A program made the position numbers and the translations under genes. From Deltaproteobacteria bacterium (GTDB lineage Bacteria > Myxococcota_A > UBA796 > CAJQPC01), in assembly GCA_016717595.1 (NCBI GenBank), contig JADKFE010000019.1, positions 53,379 to 117,378 of the forward strand: a stretch of 64,000 bases of DNA. Reading direction: 5' to 3'. The notes below the pieces were generated by a model. It made no database searches, was not told the DNA's origin, and was given only the letters and a program-made list of their open reading frames with translations. Positions 1 to 8,827 of this stretch are shown here, one piece after another. Within the stretch, counting starts at the first letter, position 1; each line of letters opens with the position of its first letter.

Positions 1-2
1 CA

Positions 3-208
3 GAGGCCTGGTCGGGGCTCGGCTACGGCTGCTGCGAGGGCCACGAGGTGTACGACTGGACCTTCGGCGTCACCGGCCCCTGCACCCCTTGGGATCCTCG
101 AAAGATGAAGTTTGACGACACACCGAGGACTCCACGGGCTGCGGCGGCGGCTGCGCGGTGGTGGGCGTCCTGGGCCTGACCGGCGCGCTGCGGCGTCGGC
201 GGCGGTGA
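3..208 (+). CDS. 3' end of a MYXO-CTERM-type surface protein (5' truncated, one frame change)
   Basis: The window opens inside a gene whose 5' part lies outside. Reading from base 3, the frame encodes a Cys-, Trp- and Gly-containing segment. The last residues appear in another frame (codons from about 125 to the TGA at 206-208) and form a typical MYXO-CTERM tail: Cys-Gly-Gly-Gly-Cys, a short hydrophobic stretch, then five Arg. In myxobacteria such tails mark proteins processed and anchored at the cell surface. The two frames join if one base, for example a C near 123, is missing. The main domain is not visible, so no function is offered. The stop overlaps the next gene's GTG. Confidence 0.6.
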
Positions 209-816
209 GCCCCCGCCACCTCTTGTTGTTGGCGCTGGTCACCCTCGGCTGGCCGCTGGCGGCGTGGTTTGGGCGAGATCTTGGCGTCACCGTGGCCCTG
301 GCCTGCTTCGCGGCGCCCACAGCCGCCCTGGCCTGGGCCCTGGGGCCTCGCGCCGCGCCTGACGCGGGCAGCCTCGCCGGGCTCGGCCTCGGCGCCGCCG
401 CGGGGCTCGTCATGGCGGCGGGGGCGCAGCTCGGCTTTCTGTGGGTGGCGCCGCTGTGGCCGGGGCTTGAGACGGAGATGTTGGGGCTCTACAGCCTCTT
501 GGGCGCCGGGTTGGCCCCTTGGGCGCGCGCGCCGCTCGTCGGCGTCGTCGTGCTCGCTGAAGAGATCGTGTGGCGACAGGTCCTGTGGCTGCCGATGAAG
601 GAGGCCTTGGGCGCGCCCCGAGCCCTGGTGTTGGTGACCGCGAGCTACACCCTCGCGCAGCTCGGCATGGGCTCACCGGCCCTCGTCGCCGTGGCGTTGG
701 CCTGCGGCCTGGCCTGGCTGGGCCTGCGGATCCTCACCGATCGCCTGAGCGTGCCCATCGCCGCCCACCTCGTCTTTGACGCGCTCATCCTCGGGGTCTG
801 GCCGATCGTCGGCTGA
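205..816 (+). CDS. CPBP family intramembrane glutamic endopeptidase
   Basis: A polytopic membrane protein of about 203 residues with the CPBP (CAAX-processing and bacteriocin-protection) signature. A Glu-Glu-x3-Arg motif (EEIVWR) lies in a membrane helix near 559-576, and a later His-x3-Asp motif (HLVFD) lies near 766-780; the family more often has His-x3-Asn there. Members cleave peptides inside the membrane; substrates are usually unknown. I chose GTG at 205 because it overlaps the upstream TGA (GTGA) and starts just before the first hydrophobic helix. A longer reading from TTG at 112 would add an Arg-rich stretch copied from the other gene's tail. Confidence 0.8.
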   Translation: MSPRHLLLLALVTLGWPLAAWFGRDLGVTVALACFAAPTAALAWALGPRAAPDAGSLAGLGLGAAAGLVMAAGAQLGFLWVAPLWPGLETEMLGLYSLLGAGLAPWARAPLVGVVVLAEEIVWRQVLWLPMKEALGAPRALVLVTASYTLAQLGMGSPALVAVALACGLAWLGLRILTDRLSVPIAAHLVFDALILGVWPIVG

Positions 817-890
817 TTGACGCCCCGGGCGGTGGCGACGGGCGCTCCGGCGTGCGACGTTCCACCGGCCGTTCAACCCTGGAGACTCCT

Positions 891-1418
891 ATGACCCCCG
901 TCGACTCCCTCGTGATCACCACCGGCAAGGTGGTCCTCTTCCACTACACGCTCCGGGATCCGGCGGGGGACGTGATCGACACCTCCTCAGAGGGCCCCCC
1001 GATGCCGTACCTGCACGGCGCGGGCAACATCGTCCCCGGCCTTGAGACCGCCATGAGCGGCCGCGCCGTGGGTGAGCAGTTTGAGGTGATCGTCGCCCCG
1101 GAGGACGGCTACGGCCCCCGCGAGCTGCCCGGCCCGCAGTCCATCCCGCGCAACGCCTTCCCCGCCAGCGCCCCCATCTCCGCCGGGATGCAGTTCATGG
1201 CCCAGCCCCCGGGCGGCCCGCCGATGCCCTTGTGGATCGTCGCGGTGCAGGATGACGAGGTGGTCGTAGACTTCAACCACCCCCTCGCCGGTGTGCCGCT
1301 GCACTTCACCGTGGAGGTCATCGACATCCGCGACGCCACGGATGAAGAGCAGATGCACGGCCACCCCCACGGCCCCGACGGCACCGGCGGCCATGACCAC
1401 GGCCACGACCACGGCTGA
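891..1418 (+). CDS. slyD: FKBP-type peptidyl-prolyl cis-trans isomerase, SlyD-like
   Basis: The product (175 residues) would catalyse proline isomerisation during folding in the cytoplasm. The FKBP core begins with a short beta-rich segment (KVVLFHYTLRD). It is followed by the Gly-rich loop with LHGAGNIVPGLE and the insert-in-flap region typical of SlyD. The C-terminus is rich in His and Gly (GHDHGHDHG), as in the metal-binding tail of SlyD, so nickel or zinc binding is likely. ATG at 891 is preceded by GGAG at 881-884, which decides the start. It stands as a single gene with no partner in view. Confidence 0.88.
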   Translation: MTPVDSLVITTGKVVLFHYTLRDPAGDVIDTSSEGPPMPYLHGAGNIVPGLETAMSGRAVGEQFEVIVAPEDGYGPRELPGPQSIPRNAFPASAPISAGMQFMAQPPGGPPMPLWIVAVQDDEVVVDFNHPLAGVPLHFTVEVIDIRDATDEEQMHGHPHGPDGTGGHDHGHDHG

Positions 1419-1445
1419 GCGGCGCAACGCCGTGAGGCGCTTGGG

Positions 1446-1451
1446 TATACT
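1446..1451 (+). promoter_or_regulatory. -10 box TATACT, leaderless geometry
   Basis: The TATACT hexamer ends six bases before the ATG at 1458, so transcription would begin at or next to the start codon. No Shine-Dalgarno sequence fits between them. A clear -35 box is not seen. Confidence 0.55.
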
Positions 1452-1457
1452 GCGGCG

Positions 1458-1994
1458 ATGAAGCTCTCACGTCGCAGCGCCCTCGGGCTTGGACTCGGCG
1501 GCCTCGCCGCGCTCACCCTCGGCGGGATCGGGGTCTCCCTCTCCCGCACCGTGCCGCGCTCCCCGCGCGCCCCGCTCCAGGCCTTAGACGCCCGGCAGTT
1601 CGCCGTGCTCGCCGCCGTCGCCGACCGGGTCGCCCCCGGCGACGGCAAGTTCCCGAGCGCCTGGGATCTGCTCGTGCCCGAGAAGATCGACGCCAACCTC
1701 GCCAAAGCCGAGCCGGGCCTGGCCGTCGAGCTGGGCATGGGGCTGTTGCTGCTAGAGAACGCCCTGGCGGCGATGGTGCTCGACGGCGAGCTGGTCACCT
1801 TCACCCGCCTCGACGCCGCCGGGCAAGACGCCACGCTGCAACGCTGGCAAGACTCGCCGATGCAGCTACGTCGCACGATCTACAAGGCGCTCAACGGCCT
1901 GTGTACGGCGACGTACTGGTCATCCCCGGAGATCTGGCGCCTCGTCGGATATCCCGGTCCTGGCGCGCACCTGGGCGTAAAGGAGCTCCCATGA
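1458..1994 (+). CDS. Tat-exported gluconate 2-dehydrogenase subunit 3-like protein
   Basis: The N-terminus is a twin-arginine signal (SRRSALGLGLGG), so the folded protein is probably exported with a partner. The remaining part resembles gluconate 2-dehydrogenase subunit 3, a small helper subunit that accompanies the FAD-carrying GMC subunit: 'LDARQFAVLAAVADRV' near residue 43 and a Tyr/Trp-rich C-terminal region. The ATGA overlap with the downstream GMC oxidoreductase gene (1991) supports translational coupling and co-export. The promoter just upstream looks leaderless. A cytochrome c subunit, sometimes part of such complexes, is not nearby. Confidence 0.78.
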   Translation: MKLSRRSALGLGLGGLAALTLGGIGVSLSRTVPRSPRAPLQALDARQFAVLAAVADRVAPGDGKFPSAWDLLVPEKIDANLAKAEPGLAVELGMGLLLLENALAAMVLDGELVTFTRLDAAGQDATLQRWQDSPMQLRRTIYKALNGLCTATYWSSPEIWRLVGYPGPGAHLGVKELP

Positions 1995-3537
1995 GCGGGC
2001 AGATCATCGCCGCGGAGACCCTCACCGACGGCGCCACGCTCACCTGTGACGTGTGTGTGGTGGGCTCGGGCGCCGGGGGCGCCACCGTGGCCGCCGGTCT
2101 GTGTGAGGCGGGCCTGGACGTGATCTTGTTGGAGGAGGGCGGCTACCACACCCGCCGCGACTTCGACCTACAAGAGCAGAACGCCTACCCGATGCTCTAC
2201 CAAGAGCGGGGGCTGCGCGCGACGGACGACGGCGCGATCACGATTCTGCAGGGGCGAAACGTCGGCGGCAGCACCACGATCAACTGGACGACCTGCTACC
2301 GCACCCCGACGCGCATCTTGCGCCACTGGGCCGACCGCTATGGCCTAGACGAGCTGGGCGGCGACAAGCTCAACCCCCACTTTGAGGCGATGGAGGCCCG
2401 GCTCAACATTCAGGAGTGGCCTGAAGAGCTGGCGAACGAGAACAACCGGCGGCTTCTGGAGGGCTGCCGGGCGCTGGGCTACCAGGTTCACGCGGTCAAA
2501 CGGAACGTGCGCGGCTGCGCCAACAGCGGCTATTGTGGCCTCGGCTGCCCCCATGACGCCAAGCAGGGGATGCTGCTCACCACCATCCCCGACGCGCTCA
2601 GCGCCGGGCTGCGCCTGATTCACCACGCCCAGGCCGTGAAGCTCCAGCGCGAAGGCGCCAAGGTCACCTCGCTCAGCGCCCGGGTGAAGCGCCCCGACGC
2701 CCAGACCGACACCGGCGCGGGCTTCACCGTCAACGCCAAGGTGTTTGTCTGTAGCGGCGGCGCGATCAACAGCCCCGCGCTCTTGTTACGCAGCGAGATC
2801 AACCCAAACAAGCTCGTCGGCCAGCACACGCTCTTGCACCCCGTCGTGGCGATGCCCGCGATCTATGAGCAGGCCATCGAGGGCTGGAGCGGGGCGCCGC
2901 AGTCCATCGCCTCGCATCAGTTTGTGGATCGGGGTCCGGCGATGGGCTTCTTTATGGAGGCCCCGCCGCTCAGCCGATGCTCGCCGCGAGCGGCTTTTAT
3001 GGCTTCGGCAAGATGCAGATTGACTTCTTGTCCCAGCTCCGCCACGTCGGCGTGATGTTGGCGATCTGTGTGGATGGCCTCAACGAGACCACCCCCGGAG
3101 GGACCGTCTATCTGCGTCGCGACGGGCGAATCGGCGTCTCGTACCCGCAGACCCCGGCGCTCGTCGAGGCCTTCAGCTTCGCCCACGACGTGCTCGCCCG
3201 CGTCACCTTCGCCGCTGGCGCCCGCCGCGCGACCACCCTGCACCCCCAACCGCTGGAGCTGCGGGGCCCCCAAGACCTCCCCCGGCTGCGTGAGCGCGCC
3301 TATGGGCCCTTGGCGCACTCCATCTTCACCGCCCACCAGATGGGCGGCTGTCGGATGAGCGCCAGCGCCACAGAGGGCGTCGTCGGCCCCGATCACCGCG
3401 TGCGGGGTCAAGACAACCTGTTCGTGATCGACGGCTCGGTGCTGCCCACGGCCTTGGGCGTGAACCCGAGCCACACGATCTACGCCTTGGCCCACCGCGC
3501 GCGGCCCATGGTCATCGACGCCGCCCGGGGCGCTTGA
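1991..3537 (+). CDS. GMC family FAD-dependent oxidoreductase (one frameshift near 2972)
   Basis: A choline/glucose-type dehydrogenase that would oxidise an alcohol or sugar with FAD. The N-terminal dinucleotide fold has VVGSGAGGATVAA near residues 20-32, followed by the FAD-contacting GRNVGGST. The C-terminal part has GCRMS and the active-site region VNPSHTIYALAHRA. The reading frame breaks at about 2970-2976: the upstream frame runs into unrelated residues, while the frame from 2977 continues the family sequence. Restoring one C (CTCAG to CTCCAG) rejoins the halves, giving about 515 residues, a normal family length. It may be an assembly error or a true lesion. The ATGA overlap links it to the subunit 3-like gene. 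Confidence 0.8.
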
Positions 3538-3563
3538 GCGGGCGAGGGGCGCTCGGGGCGCGG

Positions 3564-3569
3564 TATGAT
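3564..3569 (+). promoter_or_regulatory. -10 box TATGAT upstream of M14 peptidase
   Basis: TATGAT lies 20 bases before the ATG at 3590, leaving a short leader that carries the AAGGAG ribosome-binding site at about 3578-3583. Confidence 0.45.
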
Positions 3570-3589
3570 CGGCGGGCAAGGAGTCGCTG

Positions 3590-4723
3590 ATGCGTGTCCG
3601 TACCCCAGAAGACAGCGGCAACGCCGATCTCATCGAGGTCACCCCCGACGGGGAGGTCACGCTGCGGCTGCGTCCCGACCCCTCGGGGCACCGCCAATGG
3701 TTCTATGTTGAGCTCATCAATGTAAAAAATCAAAGGGTCGTGGTGAACATCCAGAACGCCGGGGAGGCGAGCTGGCCCTTGGGCTGGGAGGGCTATCAAG
3801 CCGCGGTGCAAGACGGCGGCTGGCCGTGGGCGCGGGCCGATCGCACCACCTACCAAGACGGCGCGCTGCGGATTGAGCACACCGCCACCACCGACCGCCT
3901 CGCCTTAGCGACCTTCGCGGCCTACCCCATCACCCGGCACCAGGCGCTCATCGCCTGCGCCGTGGCCTCGCCCCGGGTGCGCCGGGAGGTGCTGGGCCGC
4001 ACCCACGACGGCCGCCCGATGGAGCTGCTGCGCCTGGGCCGCGACGACGCCGAGGCGCCGCGGGTGTGGATCTTCGCCCGCCAGCACCCCGGCGAGGTGA
4101 TGGCGGAGTGGTTCATGGAGGGCCTGCTCGCCCGGCTCGCCGACCCTGAAGACGAGGCCGTCGCCCGCCTGCTCAGCCAAGCCGCGCTGCGCCTTGTGCC
4201 CAACATGAACCCCGACGGCAGCGCCCGGGGCCACCACCGCGTCAACGCCAAAGGGGTCGATCTCAACCGCGCCTGGGCCGAGCCCATCGACGCCCCCGAG
4301 GTGGCCGCGGTGCGCGCCCGCATGGACCAGGAGGGCGTCGCCATCGCCCTTGACATCCACGGTGACGAGGAGGTGCCCTTCACCTACCTCATCTCCGCCC
4401 ACGGCGCGGCCCGGTTCGACGCGCTCTTGGAGGCCGAGTTCAGCCGTTTCCGCGCCGCCTGGAACCAGATCGACCCCCTCGTGAGCCTCAAAGACGGCGC
4501 CCCGCCCCTCGCGCCCGGAGAGGGGCACCTGGGGGTGAGCACCAAACAGCTCGCCACGCGCTTCGGCGCCCTCGCCGTGACCGTCGAGATGCCCTATCGC
4601 AGCGCCGCGGGCGAAGAGTTCGGGCCCTCCCACGCGAAGAGCCTGGGCGAGTCTTGTGTGGAGGCCGTGCTCGCGGCCTTGGCGGCGGGGCGAGGCCGGG
4701 GCGCGGCGCCCAAGGCGACTTGA
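3590..4723 (+). CDS. M14 zinc carboxypeptidase, cytosolic carboxypeptidase-like
   Basis: The product (377 residues) looks like the bacterial branch of cytosolic carboxypeptidases. An N-terminal beta-rich domain (WFYVELINVKNQRV near 37-50) precedes the catalytic domain. Zinc ligands are visible as His166 and Glu169 in QHPGE and His257 in DIHGDE. The substrate-binding segment NMNPDG...NRAW is present, and Glu in VTVEMPYR near the end fits the catalytic glutamate. No signal peptide is seen, so it probably trims C-terminal residues of a cytoplasmic protein or peptide. AAGGAG precedes ATG 3590. Confidence 0.85.
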   Translation: MRVRTPEDSGNADLIEVTPDGEVTLRLRPDPSGHRQWFYVELINVKNQRVVVNIQNAGEASWPLGWEGYQAAVQDGGWPWARADRTTYQDGALRIEHTATTDRLALATFAAYPITRHQALIACAVASPRVRREVLGRTHDGRPMELLRLGRDDAEAPRVWIFARQHPGEVMAEWFMEGLLARLADPEDEAVARLLSQAALRLVPNMNPDGSARGHHRVNAKGVDLNRAWAEPIDAPEVAAVRARMDQEGVAIALDIHGDEEVPFTYLISAHGAARFDALLEAEFSRFRAAWNQIDPLVSLKDGAPPLAPGEGHLGVSTKQLATRFGALAVTVEMPYRSAAGEEFGPSHAKSLGESCVEAVLAALAAGRGRGAAPKAT

Positions 4724-4772
4724 CGGGGCGCTCCGCGTCGGGCAAATGGCAGCTCCCAACGTCGGAGACTGT

Positions 4773-5165
4773 ATGCCTGTTCAGATCACCAGCATCGCGC
4801 CGCTGCTCCCCGTACACGAGATTGAGTCCGCGCTGCCATTTTGGGTAGACCAGCTCGGGTTCACCCTGATCACCACCGTCGATCACGAAGATCGCCTCGG
4901 CTTCGCCCTGCTCGCGAAAGATCACATCACGGTGATGCTCCAGACCCACGCGAGCCTGTTCCACGACGACCCGGCCCTGGCCGAGCGGCCCTCGCCGGCC
5001 ATGCTCTACGCGAAGGTGGAGGATCTCGACGCGCTCATCGCCGCCACCGAGGGCACCACCACCGTCGTCGTCGCCCGGCGCACCACGTTTTATGGCGCCG
5101 ATGAGGTGTTTTTGCGGGTGCCCGGCGGCGCCGTCATCGGCTTCGCCGCCTCCGCCACAGGCTGA
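4773..5165 (+). CDS. VOC superfamily (glyoxalase/bleomycin resistance-like) protein
   Basis: A 130-residue single-unit vicinal-oxygen-chelate fold. It opens with a typical 'IAPLLPVHEIESALPFWVDQLGF' layout and closes with a beta strand EVFLRVPGGAVIGF. Such proteins bind a metal and act on small molecules or confer drug binding; the substrate is not predictable. ATG 4773 follows GGAGA at about 4764. The 3' end overlaps the convergent M36 protease gene by 32 bases. Confidence 0.72.
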   Translation: MPVQITSIAPLLPVHEIESALPFWVDQLGFTLITTVDHEDRLGFALLAKDHITVMLQTHASLFHDDPALAERPSPAMLYAKVEDLDALIAATEGTTTVVVARRTTFYGADEVFLRVPGGAVIGFAASATG

Positions 5166-8079
5166 GCGCGGCCACGGCGAGGCCCAAGGCCCCAGGCGCC
5201 GGGGACGAGGCGCACGACAGGCGCGGCTCTTTGGGGCGATCCACCTCCGCCGGGTCGACCGCCGTGTCGGCGGGCTCCTCCTCGGGCGGCGAGGTGTCCT
5301 CGGGCTCTGGCGCCGCGGGCACGCCGCCCTCGTCGAGGTTCTCGCCCAAGACCGCCTCGCTCAAGAGGCCCTCGGCGCTCTCCGCGGCGAAGACGGCGTA
5401 CCAGGCCGTCTCCCCCGGCGTGAGCGTCGTGTCGATGAAGACCTTCTCTTCGCCGGGGGTCGGGCTCAGATCCAGCTCGAGGAGCTCTCCGTCGGTGGCG
5501 CTGGTCGGCGGGCCGTCGAGGCGCCGCACCAGCGCCGTGGCGTAGAGCGGCCTCACCCACGGGCTCGACCAGCGCACGGTGACCTCCTCCGCGTCGTCCG
5601 ACGCGCTGAGATCTTGCGCGCGGTAGTGCCGGGGCGCGTCCGCGAGGGTGTAGAGGCACAAGGAGTCGAGCTTCCAGCCGCCGTACTCCAGGCCTGGGTC
5701 TGAGCTGAGGCTCCAGGTGAGCTGGGTGGTGCCGACCTCGGCCAGATCCCGCACGTCGAGATCCACCGCCGTCCACCCTTGGTCGAGGATCGCGTCAGCG
5801 CCGGTCACCCCGGCCTCGCTCGTCCACCACAAGACCGGCGCGCCGGCCTCCCAGCGCCAGAGCAAGGCCTGATCGTAGACGTAGGACTCCACGCTCAGCC
5901 AGCGCCAGAAGCGCAGCCGCGCCGTGGTGGCCCCGGCCCCGGTGAGGTCCAGCGCCGGGGAGGTCACCTGCTGGGCGTTGTTGGGCAGGTAGCGTCCTTC
6001 GCCGGTCACCGCCGTGCCCAAGACCTTGGCGCCCTCAAAGGCCACGTCGGGGTTGAAGGTGGAGCCCGCCTCAGGCGCGCCCACCTCCCACTGGTTGACC
6101 CAAGGCTCTCCCGCGTGGGGCCTGTCGGGGGTGCCGACGCCCGCCACCCAGCCCGGGGCGCCCCCCTCAAAGCCCTCACACCACACCGGCTCGGCGTCGC
6201 CCACCCAGAAGGTGTACAGCGCCGAGGCCCTACCGCCATCGGAGCTCGAGGTCTCGCCGGTGTTGAGGTCCGACCAGACGATGCGGTAGGCGAGCTGCGC
6301 CCCCGCCGGGGCCCGGGGCAAGGTCGCGGTGAGCGCCTCGGGGCCCCCTTCAGCGGGCAGGGACGTCCAGGTGAGGTCCTCCACCGCCGCGCCCGCGGGC
6401 GGATCGACGGTGTACTCCACGGCGATGTCCCCCAAGCTCACCAGGGCGCAGTCCACAAAGGGATCGGCCAGGGAGAAACTTACAGTGTAAGCCTCTGCGT
6501 CCGAGGGCTGGTCGTCCAGAGGAGTGTGGTCCAGCACCACCGCGGCGATGGGCGCGCCGCGCAGGCCGTGAAGGTCGAGCAGCGCGCCGAGCTCGCAGGC
6601 GTGCGGCGTGCCGTCGCGGAGATCGCCGTTGTCGTCATCGGCGTAGATCACCGCCTCGGCGAGATCGGTGAGCCCGGGCCCCAACGAGAGCGCGTCGAGG
6701 AACAGCAGGTCGGTCAGCTCCGCGCCCAGCTCATCGCCGTAGGTGTCGATCCAGGCGGTGCGCAGGTTCCACAAGAAGGATCCCCAGATGAGGCCGTCGT
6801 TGTGAACCTCGCCGTTGATGTCGGTGGGGTACACCCGGTCGGTGTCGAGCTCGCGGATGTAGCCGCCGTCACTCCGGGCGTAGGGCGCGAGGATGGGGTC
6901 GTCCAAGATCGTCGCCGAGACGAAGTCGGCGCTGCCTTCGCTCACGTCTCCGGCGAAGGTGCCCCCGGTGAGGATGTAGTCGTGAACGCCATGACCGTAC
7001 TCGTGGAAGATCACATCCGCGATGCGACCGAGGTTGTTCGTGCCGCCGCCGCCGACGTAGAAGTTGATCGTGCCGTTGGTGTAGAAGGCGTTGCAGCAGG
7101 CCGTGTTGATGTCTACGGTCGCGGTGACCGTCTCGGGCAGCCAGGGGTGGTCGGGGCGGCGGTCGGTCAACCAGTCGTGAACGGTGTAGAAGTGGCGTAA
7201 GACGGACGCCGCGGAGTAGCTGATGTCGGAGCCCCCGCTGACCAGCTCATCGGTCACCCCCGTCGCGGTCACCAAGCTGCCGAGGCGGTAGACCTCTAGC
7301 CAAGGCCCGGTCATCGTCACGTCGTAGGGCGGCGTGCGGCTGTGCCCGCCCAGGCCGTCGGTGGTCTCCGAGCCCGTGGCGTCGGTGACCAGCACATAGG
7401 GCAGGGGCGCCTGCACCAAGGCGTCGCCGACGGTGCGCTCCTCAGCGGTGAGGTCGAGGTGCATTCGCCGGGTGTAGCGCAGGAGCGTCGCGCCGTCGCG
7501 GGCCCTAAAGCGCACCTCGTCACCGTCGGTCTCTACCCGCCCCAGACGCCAGATCAGGCGCTCGCCGTCGGGCACGGGCAGCCAGCGCTCCCCCGGGCGA
7601 GGCGCGCCGCCGAGAAGATCGGCGCTCAGATCAGGGCCGGGCTTGGGGCGATGCAGGCTCATCAAGGCGAAGCTCAGCTCGCCGCCTTTGGCGTAGAGGT
7701 CCAAGAACGCGCCCTCGATCAGCGCGCCGTTGTGGCGAAGGGCGTAATGCGCCGAGCGGCCGCGGGCGTCGCGGCGCTCCCGGGTGAGCACCAACGAGCC
7801 CGCGGGGAGGCCCGCCAAGGCCACGAGGTCGGCGGCGAAGCGGGGATGTTCCGCGAAAGGCACCCCGCCGCCGGAGAGCGACCGCGGCGTGTCGTCTCGC
7901 TCGTCCCAGCGCACCCGCCAGGATCCCCAGCGGTCAAAGAACGCCCGGGCGGCGGGGCTGGCGCTGAGCTGGGCCTGGGCCGCCGGGGTGCGGGCGAGGT
8001 GCGGTGTGGGCTCACCCGAGGGCAAAGGGTCGGCGGGATCAGGCAAAAAGCCGAGCAAGAGCCAGAGAAGCGGGCGCAT
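5134..8079 (-). CDS. Secreted M36 (fungalysin)-like metalloprotease with MYXO-CTERM tail
   Basis: About 981 residues. After a short hydrophobic signal (RPLLWLLLGF) comes a propeptide-like region, then the catalytic domain with the zinc motif HEYGH (bases 6991-7005) and a downstream Glu-rich helix (GDVSEGSADFVS). These fit M36 fungalysin-type peptidases. A C-terminal half with beta-sandwich and fibronectin-like segments follows. The end has a Pro/Glu/Thr linker, a Cys, a hydrophobic stretch and RRRR, a MYXO-CTERM-like sorting tail. The second of two ATGs (8079) is preferred because GAGG stands five bases upstream; a longer reading would cross the promoter and the divergent neighbour. Confidence 0.83.
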   Translation of the reverse strand: MRPLLWLLLGFLPDPADPLPSGEPTPHLARTPAAQAQLSASPAARAFFDRWGSWRVRWDERDDTPRSLSGGGVPFAEHPRFAADLVALAGLPAGSLVLTRERRDARGRSAHYALRHNGALIEGAFLDLYAKGGELSFALMSLHRPKPGPDLSADLLGGAPRPGERWLPVPDGERLIWRLGRVETDGDEVRFRARDGATLLRYTRRMHLDLTAEERTVGDALVQAPLPYVLVTDATGSETTDGLGGHSRTPPYDVTMTGPWLEVYRLGSLVTATGVTDELVSGGSDISYSAASVLRHFYTVHDWLTDRRPDHPWLPETVTATVDINTACCNAFYTNGTINFYVGGGGTNNLGRIADVIFHEYGHGVHDYILTGGTFAGDVSEGSADFVSATILDDPILAPYARSDGGYIRELDTDRVYPTDINGEVHNDGLIWGSFLWNLRTAWIDTYGDELGAELTDLLFLDALSLGPGLTDLAEAVIYADDDNGDLRDGTPHACELGALLDLHGLRGAPIAAVVLDHTPLDDQPSDAEAYTVSFSLADPFVDCALVSLGDIAVEYTVDPPAGAAVEDLTWTSLPAEGGPEALTATLPRAPAGAQLAYRIVWSDLNTGETSSSDGGRASALYTFWVGDAEPVWCEGFEGGAPGWVAGVGTPDRPHAGEPWVNQWEVGAPEAGSTFNPDVAFEGAKVLGTAVTGEGRYLPNNAQQVTSPALDLTGAGATTARLRFWRWLSVESYVYDQALLWRWEAGAPVLWWTSEAGVTGADAILDQGWTAVDLDVRDLAEVGTTQLTWSLSSDPGLEYGGWKLDSLCLYTLADAPRHYRAQDLSASDDAEEVTVRWSSPWVRPLYATALVRRLDGPPTSATDGELLELDLSPTPGEEKVFIDTTLTPGETAWYAVFAAESAEGLLSEAVLGENLDEGGVPAAPEPEDTSPPEEEPADTAVDPAEVDRPKEPRLSCASSPAPGALGLAVAALSLWRRRRSR

Positions 8080-8118
8080 CATCACCTCAAGTGGCTGGGC
8101 GGCGGCCCGGCGTCGTCT

Positions 8119-8126
8119 AGTATAGT
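8119..8126. promoter_or_regulatory. Overlapping divergent -10 boxes
   Basis: AGTATAGT reads as TATAGT on the plus strand (8121-8126) and TATACT on the minus strand (8124-8119). It lies between the divergent M36 protease (start 8079) and CoaB-like (start 8177) genes, so the two promoters would share bases. Confidence 0.5.
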
Positions 8127-8176
8127 ACGCGAATTGGCCCACGCTGCACCCCTGCAGAGGCCGGAGCGCCCGCCCG

Positions 8177-8827
8177 ATGATCGCCCCCCAGGTCCTCCTC
8201 ACCGCGGGCGCCACCCGCAACCCCATCGACGCGATGCGGTACATCTCCGCGCGCAGCACCGGCTCCACCGGGGTCTGGCTCGCCCGCGCCCTCACCGCCC
8301 GGGGCGTCGTGGTGCACCTGCTGGGCTCCCAAGAGACCCTCCTGCGCGCCGGGCCCGACGACGCGGCGAGCCGAGAGGAGTTCGGCAGCACCCGCGACCT
8401 GATGGCGCGTATGGATCGCCTGCTCCACGAGCTCCCCGGCGTGGCGGTGGTACACTCCGCCGCCGTTGGCGACTACGAGGCCGAGCCCCGGGCCGACAAG
8501 ATCCGCTCCGGCCAAGCCACGCTCACCCTCACCCTGCGCCCCACGCCGAAGATCCTCGATCACGTCAAGCTCTGGAGCCCCGAGAGCTTCTTGGTGAGCT
8601 TCAAGGCCGCCGGGCCGGGCACCACCGCCGAGGGCCTACGCGCCTTGTGTGAGGGCCAACGCCAGCGCACGTCGAGCGACATGGTGCTCGGCAACGTGCT
8701 GGGCTCCATCGGCGCCACGACGGCGATCTGTGATCCGTCCGGCTTCACCCCGTTTGACGACCGTGACGCGGCCTTGGCCACGATCGTCAACAGGGTGGCG
8801 GACGCCGTCGCGCTCAGGCGACGTTGA
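8177..8827 (+). CDS. Phosphopantothenate-cysteine ligase domain protein (CoaB-like, stand-alone)
   Basis: The 216-residue protein matches the CoaB half of the DNA/pantothenate (Dfp) family, which joins cysteine to phosphopantothenate in coenzyme A synthesis. Visible marks are TAGATRNPIDAMRYIS at the N-terminus (the Gly-rich nucleotide loop), the alanine-rich AAVGDY segment, and KI.SG...L.L.PTPKIL. The decarboxylase (CoaC) half is absent, so it must be encoded elsewhere if this acts in CoA synthesis. The 3' end overlaps the convergent cysC gene by 14 bases. Confidence 0.78.
   Translation: MIAPQVLLTAGATRNPIDAMRYISARSTGSTGVWLARALTARGVVVHLLGSQETLLRAGPDDAASREEFGSTRDLMARMDRLLHELPGVAVVHSAAVGDYEAEPRADKIRSGQATLTLTLRPTPKILDHVKLWSPESFLVSFKAAGPGTTAEGLRALCEGQRQRTSSDMVLGNVLGSIGATTAICDPSGFTPFDDRDAALATIVNRVADAVALRRR

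Noticed and set aside
5779..7200. A 473-codon frame on the plus strand opposite the M36 protease
   Set aside because: It is a GC-driven shadow: low-complexity Arg/Gly/Ala sequence without family features, antisense to a well-supported gene.
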